Below, one piece after another: positions 54,220 through 64,000 of a stretch of DNA of 64,000 bases. A model generated the notes under the pieces. That model searched no databases and was not told where the DNA came from. It saw nothing but the letters and a program-made list of their open reading frames with translations. This DNA is from Spongilla lacustris (Eukaryota > Porifera > Demospongiae > Spongillida > Spongillidae): positions 8,773,254-8,837,253 of the forward strand of contig OX442415.1 of the NCBI GenBank assembly GCA_949361645.1, given 5' to 3'. Each line of letters starts with the position of its first letter. Positions within the stretch are counted from its first letter, which is position 1. Position numbers and translations under genes: made by a program.

Positions 54220-57200
54220 ATAAATAAGGTGTCAGAATTAACGTTTTTACTGGCCTAGCTGGTGCTCGCATGCATGACAGGTGGCAGCTGTTTTGGCATG
54301 TCCAGGGAAAGTGATTGCATCAAAATGATAAAAGTTTAACAGCAAGACGGGGAAATGACCTGGCTTATTTTGCAACAGCTATAGCTCACCCGGCTAATAT
54401 ATGCAACATGGTCATTGTACGTTTCAGCAGAGTGAAATTAGTCAGAATTTATCAACAGGCCTTGAAGAACAGGTTCTCTCCATGCAAGTTTCCAGTGGAG
54501 AAAAATGAAGAGAAGAGTTAGTGTTAACTAGCTGAATTAACAACTGAGTATAGAAATTTTCTGAATGCCTATTGACAAAAGGAAAATGATTGACTGTTAA
54601 GGATGCAAGGAGTGGTACCACTGTGGACTGTGTGACGGATATTCTAGAAAGAGCCTCAAATGAGTTGGATTGTGTGTGGTCTTGTACTTCATGTAAGTGA
54701 TGAAACTGAATATGAATACTGGCCTATAGCTCATAAGCATTGATTGTGATACTACTCATTCCTGTCCTTGATGTATTAATTTATGTTCATATTGAAATCA
54801 TAGGGCACATCAATTCGTGGCGGAGAGCACACTGTCCTGGGACACATTTAATTCCTTGGCCTACGAGAATTTAACTGACATCTATACGTTACGAAACTTG
54901 TATAGGTCATGAGGGTAAATTGTCCTCCCCCCCCCCCCCCCCCCCCCTCCCCCCCGTATAGAATGTAACTACATTCCACACTAGGATGACTCGCCCGATT
55001 GTTTTCCTATACTGTTCTTCCTGCCTACAGCGTTCTCATTATGTCATCCAAACTAATAACATCTGCACAGCTGAACAGTGATGATAATGATAGCTCATTA
55101 CTGAAGTACGTGTCTCAATAATAAAAAAAGCACTATCAGACAAAATCTTTATTAGTTAATCAGCTCACAATCTTTTTTATAATTTGCTAATCTTTAGCCG
55201 ATAAGGTGAAGTGCAGAAGGCATATTAATCTATTATTGGGACACATATCATGCTAAGTAAAGGCAGGCGGTGAAATGTCTGCATCCGAATGTTTCTTATA
55301 ATATTATTCAGTACCGTTTGAATGGGACATACTGGCAACATTTTTGGTCAAGGAAAGCTGATACTTACAAGCAATATAGATTATTAAATTTATAAATCAT
55401 ATGGATTATGCTAAATAACAAACTGATTAATGGATCAGGGAATTACCTATATACCAATCAACACTGTCAGATCAGAGGATGTAACAGTAAGTGGCAATTA
55501 CTTCCAATGCGTGTGCGTACTTTCCGTAACTGATCAGTAATTACATGTAAGCTTAAGGTTCATCTTCGCCACTTGTCCAATTAACACTCCATCAACATGG
55601 GGGATTTAGGCGGTACAGTTTGCAATATTTCTATCTTCGTATCACTGAACAGGCTTGGGTAGTAAAAGGACATCCAAGTTTGGGAATAACCTTTGCATTA
55701 TATAACCTTATTCCTGAAGTATGCCAGGCACGACAAACAATGTGAATTTGTGTTTATGTGACATTACTATATACACTCAGACTATATGGATCCTATTTAT
55801 CTCAATATATTTCAGACTCTCATATCAGATTTCAGCCATGCATTATATATATTTTTAATGAAATGCTCGTGTACGTGCTAAGTAATGCTTTCAACTGGTG
55901 AGAATTTAAAGAACAAGAGCTCCACTTGCTGAGTACAGTGTGTGATACGAAAATACCACCAGTCCACCACTTCATACCCATATCATATTGGGGTTGCATA
56001 AAAGGTTGAAATAAATGTAATATATTAATATGCTGCATTCAGCAAAATAGTGTTCCTCCATCATGGATGTGCACTGATTATCAATCTGTGTAAGTAGCAA
56101 GTAGATTGCGATATTATTTATCTTGGCGAGAATTATTGGCCAGCGTTTAGCTACTAGTACTGACTATGAATCTATGACACCGGCTCATTCAAGGCCTTTT
56201 TAAAAATCATCTTCTTCTATTGCTTCGAAACTTGCCTAAACTTTAAATAGCAAGTTTGCTCCAAAGTTTTTAACGTTTAACATCAGTCATGACATGAACT
56301 GTTCAACGTTTTATCCGAAACTACTTACCAGTATCAAATGAATTCACCGTAGACCACAAAGCCACGTGCGCGTAATAAAATGGCGTCGCGACAATAACAA
56401 ACGCTCGCAGTCCGACCTGGCAGACCAGGGTGCGAAAAGCACTTGAACACTGCAGAAATACTCCGTTGTGGAAATTTGGAGTCATCATTAAGACGGTACA
56501 TGATGAAATCCGAGCTCACAGCGACGTAATTGGTATTAACGTATTAACAGATGACGAGGAAAGGGGCTCAGATTTGTTTGTGGATCTGATCACATGCAAC
56601 ATCAGGGCTCAATATGGATGTGGCTTTGCTATGACGTAAGTCAAGCGCATGTAAGAGACAGTGGTTGTTCTGAAAGATGAAATGGGGAGAGCTAGAGAGA
56701 GCGGGAGGGAAGACACGTGGTATCACCTTGATTTACGTGCAGGTTTCTGAGCTTAGCTTCTGCTGATCATTACCCATGCAATGCAACAACATAGTTGATT
56801 ACATCATTTCTGTGTTGTTTGGAAGTTAGGTGTTCTATTTCAGTTTGGGGAGGCTGTATGACATTGATGAGCAATGTGGGTTGCATGGTAGAAGCACATG
56901 CAACTATCATTGTGTGCTATCTCTGGTCAGATGTCATCCTAATCTCTTCCCCCCCCTTAGGAGATGAATTTGATGCTGTGTGAGTGTAGGGCATGGGATC
57001 CACCTACAGCATTGTGAACTTTCAGTGTGCATCAAAGTCAGGCTACACAACACGAGTTGATGCCCACTGAGTGATTGTGTGTGTGGGACTGTTGTGGATA
57101 TGAGGATGGTAAGTGTTCTGTGTGGGGAAGCTATGTGATATATTGTATATGATGCATGTGTGAGGTATCATCATTTGTGCAATTGTGTGATATTCTCCCT

Positions 57201-57670
57201 CAAGAGTATCGAAATGAATTTGATGTGTAGGGTATGTGGTCCACCTTTGAGTTATTAAGTATGTGGACGAAAGTTGCTAAACGTGAACGAGACAGCACTT
57301 GCGAGTAACTTTAACGTGAACAAGACAGCACTGTTGTGGGTACTCACTTGTGCTTGCGTACATGCATATCAACCAAGCCATGTAACTTATTACTTACGCA
57401 CATGCATATTGTTTATGCTGCATGCATATTAACCGCTAGAATGTTCACCTGCACCAAGTGCAGTTATAAGTATTGGGCTACCTGCGTGCTGAAAAAAGCA
57501 GCCTGTATATTTGAAACCCTGTAAATTCTACTAAGGGGTGCTCAAAGCTCCACGCGCACACACTGGCCAGACTGTCCATGCAGCATGGGTCATGTCCTCA
57601 CCAAGGCAATAGTTAGCTCTTTGACTTGGATTCACTAAATGGTATACAGCGAGTGAAGGAATACATGCAT
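54220..57670. other. AT-rich region without confident gene
   Basis: Short plus frames at 54315-54521 and 56430-56639 show no known domain. A CKEWYHCGLC string near 54605 recalls the end of a PHD finger but is isolated. A poly-C run lies near 54928-54955. Confidence 0.45.
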
Positions 57671-57674
57671 CATA

Positions 57675-58485
57675 TGGGACAGTTTCCGAGAAAATGGCCC
57701 TTTGTTTATGATTATAAAATCTTATAAAATTGCTTTGCATTTGAATCATAATAACTTCTGAATGGTTAAGGCTATCGACTTCCTATTTTCAACACTTCAT
57801 ACCACACCATTTCTCTATGGTAAAATACATTTTGGGGTCTTGCACTTGCTCCGTGCCAGTATTGCAACGTCCGATACCCCACCGGGTTCAAACCCGCCAT
57901 AACTTTCTGTAGGAGTAATCAAATCACTTCAAATTAGGTTTGTAGGTAGAGAGGTCCTATATCTATCGATTTGTTCTGTTCGTTAATTTTTATGCCATCC
58001 GTTACGGAGATACAGTTGAACAAACTACGTGCACGTTTTCCTGCTTGATTCGCGCCAATGATATAATCCCTGCCTCCCCATACATTGAGCGGAATGCAAT
58101 TTGCCCAAATCAGTGGTGCGAATCGAGCGCGAAAAGGTGCACGTTGTTTGTTCAACTGTATCTCCGTAACAGATGGATAAAAATTAACGAACAGAACAAA
58201 TAGATAGATATAGGACCTCTCTACCTACAAACCAAATTTGAAGCGATTTGATTACTCCTACAGAAAGTTATGGCGGGTTTGAACCCAGTGGGGTATCGGA
58301 CGTTGCAATACTGGCACGGAGCAAGTGCAAGACCCCAAAATGTATTTTACTGTAGAGAAATGGTGTGGTATGCAGTGTTGACAATAGGAAGTCAATAGCC
58401 TTAACCGTTCAGAATTTATTACGATTCAAATATTATAAGATTTTATAATTATAAACGAAGGGCCATTTTCTTGGAAACTGTCCCA
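57675..58485. mobile_element. Long-armed fold-back element, copy 2 (811 bp)
   Basis: Same family as 14846-15635. Ends TGGGACAGTTTCC / GGAAACTGTCCCA are flanked by TA. Arms of about 370-385 bp share recognisable blocks with copy 1 (GTTACGGAGATACAGTTGAA; GGTATCGGA). The spacer is in the reverse orientation relative to copy 1, so the two insertions point in opposite directions. Confidence 0.82.
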
Positions 58486-58648
58486 TATAATAATATATAG
58501 GCCAATGTACACAGCGTATACAAACATAATGGAGAAAGGCTGTGTATAGAGTGCATTAAAAATGGCTGAGAGTTGTATCTTGCATGAAACATTAGCACAT
58601 TTGCTTTTTTTTTACTCACACTAACTAACCGTTAATCTCCAGGCATTG

Positions 58649-58687
58649 GTCCTAGATCTAGAACATTAGTGGTTCTAGATCTAGGAC
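58649..58687. repeat. 16-bp perfect stem-loop
   Basis: GTCCTAGATCTAGAAC and GTTCTAGATCTAGGAC are separated by 7 nt. It could be a small insertion or a structured site. Confidence 0.6.
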
Positions 58688-58689
58688 TA

Positions 58690-59640
58690 CTACATTTCAA
58701 CTTTGAAATTAATTCAAATAAGCATTGTATATTTCAACTTATGGTCTCCAATCTTAGTTGGATAAATAGTAGTTTAGAAGAAAACACTTTAATGATAGAT
58801 TGTCACCTACGCATACATGTAGGCATTGCAAATCACTTATTGTTTTACAAACAGTGAACAAACAATTTAGCCAACGTTTGAAATAATGAGGATCAATTTA
58901 CCAAAGAAGGCTACTTGCAAAGTGGCGGCAGAAAACAATGCCAACATGCTGCTAGTGCTATGTATGCTGTTGGGGCACGCCCCTCATTTAGCTGGAGTTG
59001 TTCCGATTTGCAAAAAACTTACAAGAAGCATTCTTCGCTTTTTTAGGCAGATGTAATTTTTAACTCTTTTTGCCAAACACACACGATTTCCTACCTTTCA
59101 TTAGGATTGTAGGCAATTTTTGTACACTCCTCCATCTTAATTGTGTATCTAAAGAGCCAATGGTAGAATGAGCTCCAAAGCAAATTAAAAACGAAGCCCT
59201 ATGATGTTATTTTATATGGTATTGAATGCAAGGACCATAGGTTGCAATAGAACACCTACACATAGGCTAAAACAGCACTTTTTGCCTACAAGGCTACATG
59301 TAGGTGTTTGTTCGATCTACCATTAACAATTCATTTATTTTTCGATATTACTGTAGCAGAATGAGTTTTTTTTGTAAATTAAGTGGAGAAAGTGAATCAG
59401 TTGTTTTTTTTTTTTTTTTTTTGCTTTTAACTTCACACCCATATGTGCTCTATTTCAGGGGACATACATTGTGCTTCAAACTATAAATGATTGCATTTAC
59501 ATGAAGAGTAAAATTAGCATTCAGGAGGAGAATTTATATTTGAGCTAGCCATACCCAATTCTACTTGGCACTGTGAGTTTATGAGCACTCTTTCCATTAA
59601 CCAATTACATTTCATGATTTTAATACACAAATGTAGGGTT
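58690..59640. other. AT-rich spacer
   Basis: No gene or repeat recognised apart from poly-T tracts. Confidence 0.5.
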
Positions 59641-59646
59641 ATTTAT

Positions 59647-60570
59647 CAACGCATCCATGAGAAACGCGGGGAAATTTAGTCTATTTTGGGGCAAACCAAA
59701 AAATGATTAATTCCCTCTAGATAGAATTGCTTGGTTTTAAGTGGAGATTTCACTGCATGTACTGTTATGAGGCATGTTGCATTTTTTTGTATCTCAAACA
59801 GACATACCATTGGCTTGAAACATCATTGCATAGTTGATTGGTTCTAGCGTTATCGCGTAAGAGGTACAGATTTTTAAAATAACATATTGCTTCTAGAGCA
59901 TTACAATAAATGCGTAAAAACTGTATGAAACTATGTGAAAATGGTTTAAAATTATGGCTCTAAGTTATCAACTCTCACGGTCAGTGTGATATGCAGTGCA
60001 AGGTAATGAAATAAGAAAACGGCATTACCGCGAGTGAATTTTTGCGTGGGCGGACTTCAAGAATCTTTCTTCCTGTTTTACTAAATAACATACCATGACT
60101 CTATCCAGACAGGTACAGACTGTATGTTTTGGTAGAACTTGCAAAACCTGCCTTCGCTGGCACTTTGGATGAGTGGACCACGCCCCCTGTCTACTGCGAG
60201 CAAAAATGTCTTGTAACTTACTGCTGAAATCGAGTGCAATAGAAGCTTTGGCTTGTTTGAAAAAGGAATTTATGTACCCTCCTATAGTTGTATAACCCAG
60301 CAATTTTGATTCAGTAATACTCAAGGTGGTGGGAAACATGACCCTGAAAAAAGTGTATGCAAGGGCATTTACCACATCACGTACCCATTCGATATTTTCA
60401 TGTAACAGGGAGTTATTTATAGAGCACCATTGCAGAAAAAGTACAAATTACTATTTACAAATGGGTGAGCTTTCTGATCATATTTTTTTCCAGTCAAAAA
60501 AACGATAGGAGGGAATTATCAATATTCACAAATGCCCCAAAATTTCCCCGTGTCTCTCGTGGATGCGGTG
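59647..60570. mobile_element. Related inverted-end element flanked by TTAT (924 bp)
   Basis: Ends CAACGCATCCATGAG / CTCGTGGATGCGGTG, then GGGGAAATTT...GGGGCA inverted, flanked by TTAT on both sides (59643-59646, 60571-60574). The ends resemble those of 17955-18651. It encloses a minus-strand frame (60375-60025) ending with a Cys-containing segment (TVCTCLDRVMVCY). Confidence 0.5.
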
Positions 60571-60733
60571 TTATAAAGTGTTAAACATGGATATAAAATA
60601 GTAATTACACATACATACTTTGAATTGGTTAACCCTTTCTCATCACGGATTATTGAATACCATTATTGTGTTTGCAGCAATATTACTGCAACCAACAGCA
60701 GTAGGAGCATTTCGAATGGCATGCTGTGCACTT

Positions 60734-61321
60734 TCATTGCACATAATGTGTTGATTCAGTTTTCGTCTGATACATTGGTTGTACATAATTAGTGGTGAGT
60801 AGTGTGACCGTCATAGGCCTAAAATGCAGAGAAAAAATAATACATTTACATACATGTACATCTAGAAATAGAATTATAGTTGCCTCCTCAATGACTTCCC
60901 CTTCATTTGAATGTCGGCAAACTGTTTGCCCATCTTCTAGATATTCATTAAAAATCAGCTGGTGACCCAGTTTGCCAATGAATGCAATAAAGCTATCAAC
61001 ATCTTTCGGATCTGATAAAGCCTGCTCAGACTCATATTTGTAGGCCATATAGGCATCGACAGTGCAGATCCCAAAAAATGGTTCCAAACATGTGATACCA
61101 CCAACAGTCAGTGTACCATGTCACATTCCATTGCCAGCGAACCTTGGTGCAATATCAATTACACTAAAGTTTTCACAATTATGTGCGGTCGTTTGACATG
61201 CTACCTCATATGGTGACATGGGTGAATGCTTGGCTGTGGAGCCGCAGTTTGATATGATGAATTTGAGGTTCTTCTTGGCCTGTATGGACAGTTGTTGCCT
61301 CAAGCAGAATGTGATCACCAA
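60734..61321 (-). pseudogene. piggyBac-like transposase remnant
   Basis: Two minus frames joined by a frame break near 61110. The first has KNLKFIISNCGSTAKHSP and FSVIDIAPRF, the second FFGICTVDAYMAYKYESEQA and FIAFIGKLGHQLIFNEY. A loop N.GST...H, an IDv.....G segment and a G...VDAYLAY+ helix are features of the C-terminal half of piggyBac-like (DDE_Tnp_1_7) transposases. The assignment is by pattern only. Confidence 0.42.
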
Positions 61322-61329
61322 TTCATATC

Positions 61330-63360
61330 CTCAGACTCTCCTGTAGCCCACATGGTTAATAAATGCTTAGGGAAACCTTAAGTTGCTCCATGGCTGTTTA
61401 GAGCCTCCAGTGTTTTCACAGTGGAAAAGGCACTATTGACATGTACAACATGCAAGGATCCAAAATAGTGCTATGTTAATCGTAAGGTGCCCCCCCCCCC
61501 CCCCCCCTCCCCCTCACGTCATTGCATCACATGCAAGCCAAGAATTATTTTATTTTATCTTATTTTACGAGCACTAAAGGAATTGAGGCATTGAGGTTAA
61601 TAATAGCCTTTGTAAGGATTCTTAAGAGTTGTACTTCAGCGCAATGCAGTTCAATAGCACCTTGGCATTACATATAGCAATCTTGAACATAGGACACCAA
61701 GACTAGGTACTTAATATTGCTTCAAGAAAAAATGAGAAAAAAGTGTCCATTTATAATTGGTAGTAAAATCTAGGCTTCAAATTGATATTGGCACGTACTT
61801 ATCTGTTCCTAAGCTGAATTTGAAAGATAGGAAGGTAGCTATAGATGCCAGCTGTGGATGTAAAAAAAAAAAAAAAAGATCACAAAGGCACTTATCTAGA
61901 AAAAGATAATAGTCTTGTTTACATAAGTGGTTAGAATTGTGGTCAACTCATAAAGCATGAAATTATTGAGGTCAAGAGTTAATAATTTATATCCTTACAT
62001 ATGTTAGTATGTTTAGTATTTTGTTTCTGAAACTCAGACACATGTTTGATGGATTGGTTAAGATTGACCCCTCTACGTGTTCTGCACTACCACTAAAGTA
62101 ATTAAGGAAGTAATTTCATTGGACCCGCCCCCCAGTCACAAACTTATTCTTTTTGATTGCTTGTATCACCGGCTCCTTGTCACTGCTGAGGGTAGTTTCA
62201 CTTTCCAAATGACTAAAAGAGGCCTTCGGCATCCTCATCAAGATTGCAACACTTCCGCTTTCTGTACTGTCACATCACTCTAACTAAGCCTTCTTTATCA
62301 ATGCCCCGAACTGTTTCATCCGTGGTTGTGCCATCCGACCACTTTATGCGATTCTGACACTGGTGACCTGCTCCGATGACCTGTGCAACACTTCTAGAAC
62401 AATTCTGATTCTTTTTATTTCATTTTAAATCTTTCCTACAACAGCATCACCAACGATGAAGTTGTTTCCCATTTTCGCTGTAATGCCCACAAATTGATGG
62501 ATGTGCAATGTCTGTATGCTTTCATCTTATAACACAAGATGAAAGATAATGGAAAACCAAGTAGCATGCACTAAATACTGAGACAATCCATGGTAGAACA
62601 CCACAACATTTGCCAGGACCCTCTCTAATCCTTTTCATTATTCAGCAATCTAATAGGGCTCATTGAGATTAGTTATTATGCACAGTTTCACTTTCTGATA
62701 CACTTCGGTTAATTGACCATATTTTATCAACTTCGTAAGTGCCATGAAATTCTGTGATTACTACTACTGATTTGCAAAGCCACAGTAATGTGTCCATAAG
62801 GTTTTAATTGAAACTGTTACTAACACTAGAATGTACTCACCTCATGGGTGTACACATATGTATGTGTTGTGTGAAAACCTTAATAAACTTAATATTTTGA
62901 CTAGTTGTTTTACACTTCTCTAATTATCTCAAAACACCCCTATTCATTTCTCTAGTTCAATTTTACCCCGTGACGAGATAGGTCATGAAGTAGTTAATGC
63001 ATTAAAATTAATTTTGGGTATCCGTTCCGCTGGTAAGTTATAAATGGATTTGGGTCAAAAACTTGATGTTTCTTTGAACTGCCGCTTGACCACAAAGTTT
63101 ACACAGACGTAACGATGCTATTAAAACAGGCGTAACTACGCTAGAAGGGCGTAGCCCAAGTTGCAAAAGAACGGGAAGGTCACGTTACACTGTGCGCTAG
63201 TGCTAAGCTTCGTACGCTTGCTAATATGCACTTCTAGCACGCATGACACTTCGATCCCGTACGTGACAATAGTTGCGCTCTAAGCATAGCAAAACGGTAC
63301 GTGCTATATATTTGCACAAAAGATCACACCATATGTGTAAAGATAAAATAAACGTAAAAA
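61330..63360. other. AT-rich spacer
   Basis: No gene recognised. Contains a poly-C run near 61490 and scattered short frames. Confidence 0.5.
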
Positions 63361-63367
63361 AAAAAAA

Positions 63368-63988
63368 CTACTCAAGTCTAACTTGAAGAGCTCTTGAAGC
63401 CTCGAGTGATTCAGTATCACTAAGTCTGTAGCATCTAGCAGTGCTGTTAGTGAGGGGGTCAACAAGAGTTAAAACATCTGAAGCTGGAATGATGAGAATA
63501 TCTTGAGTGTGCGGATAAACAAAAGATCGTGCAGGGCCAGCTGGCTCAAGACAGCTGACTTTAACTTCCTCTGTATCAGGGAATGTTTGCAATGTAACTG
63601 CTAGATACCACTTATTGTTATATGCCAAGGTAACAAATCCCTTAATATTCTCTAATGTCAAGTTATTCTCACTAGTAGTATTTAAGCTTACTATTCTAGT
63701 CTCAGCACAGGTGGAGTACACTTTCACTTCCAGTTGGTTCAAACTTATTGGCTTGAATGCATGCAGACCTCTAGTACCAACAACGGTATTTGCTGAAGTA
63801 AACCTAGCTTCTAAAAGTGTACCTTCTGCATGATACTCTTCTTTAGTACAGTAGTGAAAGTGTACTCCAGCTATGTTTTCCTTACAGTATTCAAATAATT
63901 GCCTAGGGGTCATTATTTGATCGTTGTATGGTCTTTGCAAACTGGCACGAGCTGCAGATCTTTTGACAGTCCCCCCAACACACCATCA
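63368..63988 (-). pseudogene. Element-derived HGKGxCDGxGG-family protein, C-terminal part, runs to the right edge
   Basis: The minus frame from about 63985 encodes GGTVKRSAARASLQRPYNDQ, MTPRQLFEYCKEN, and a C-terminal module GFVTLAYNNKWYLAV, EVKVSCLEPAGPARSFVYPH and DILIIPASDVL, then stops at 63368. The preceding KGPCDG codons are out of frame because of a 2-nt insertion in a GTGTGT run near 63980. The HGKGxCDGxGGTxKR motif occurs in DDE-type transposon proteins of many invertebrates; I cannot name the superfamily. About 190 residues stay open, so the decay is recent or the break is a sequence error. Confidence 0.55.
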
Positions 63989-64000
63989 CATGGTCCCTTG

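Noticed and set aside
54600..54640. CKEWYHCGLC as a PHD-finger end
   Set aside because: No matching zinc ligands upstream in frame, and stops follow soon after.
57880..57900. GGGTTCAAACCC word resembling a tRNA T-arm
   Set aside because: It lies inside the arm of the fold-back element and its mirror copy; no cloverleaf could be built around it.

Overview
This is eukaryotic DNA, almost certainly from an invertebrate animal. Genes are split by GT-AG introns and are embedded in dense repeats (minisatellites, fold-back elements, poly-G tracts, many TACATGTA-like words). The gene content is NLR-type receptors (Death domain - NACHT - ribonuclease-inhibitor-type LRR), a class I PI3-kinase-like locus and the end of a transketolase gene. 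NLR families with this architecture are strongly expanded in demosponges, so a sponge is my best guess. Cnidarians or other invertebrates cannot be excluded from the sequence alone.

Layout. 1-9.9 kb (minus strand): an NLR gene, NLR-A, that starts at 9807, runs leftwards off the window and looks disabled (2-nt frameshift, plus an 81-nt deletion in its Death domain). 9.97-16.04 kb: a transposon nest holding a degenerate R2/RLE-type non-LTR retrotransposon, a small fold-back MITE and a 790-bp long-armed fold-back element. 16.3-32.1 kb: exons of a class I PI3K catalytic subunit on the minus strand, in an order that does not match the protein. Among them lie two plus-strand transketolase 3' exons, a transposase fragment, TTAA-flanked and tandem repeats, and duplicated first-exon/promoter blocks. 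26.9-28.4 and 32.6-34.1 kb: two copies of a block that carries the terminal LRR exon. 32.7-46.8 kb (minus): NLR-B, a paralogue of NLR-A that stays open through ten exons (971 codons predicted). 46.9-64 kb: AT-richer, gene-poor sequence with an integrase-like gene remnant, a small two-exon gene, a second copy of the long-armed fold-back element, piggyBac-like remnants and, at the right edge, part of an element-derived protein.

The main biological story is NLR-A/NLR-B. Both have the same splice sites, phases and intron insertions, so they arose by duplication of a block of at least 7 kb. The LRR region is built from interchangeable 168-bp exons, each encoding exactly two 28-residue repeats with phase-1 boundaries. 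Six copies are visible. They are nearly identical except at codons for the exposed beta-strand positions of the LRRs (LTSLxLxxC and LTSLxLSxNxF). The terminal LRR exons and the last NACHT-side exon of the two paralogues differ at the equivalent positions. This looks like a modular receptor array in which recognition residues diversify on a homogenised backbone. The introns between modules carry the same minisatellite, Ty3/gypsy fragment and transposase fragment, which could serve as recombination substrates.

Splice sites, phases, frameshifts and repeats were read by eye from the sequence. Family names rest on recognisable motifs. Functional and evolutionary statements are inference.
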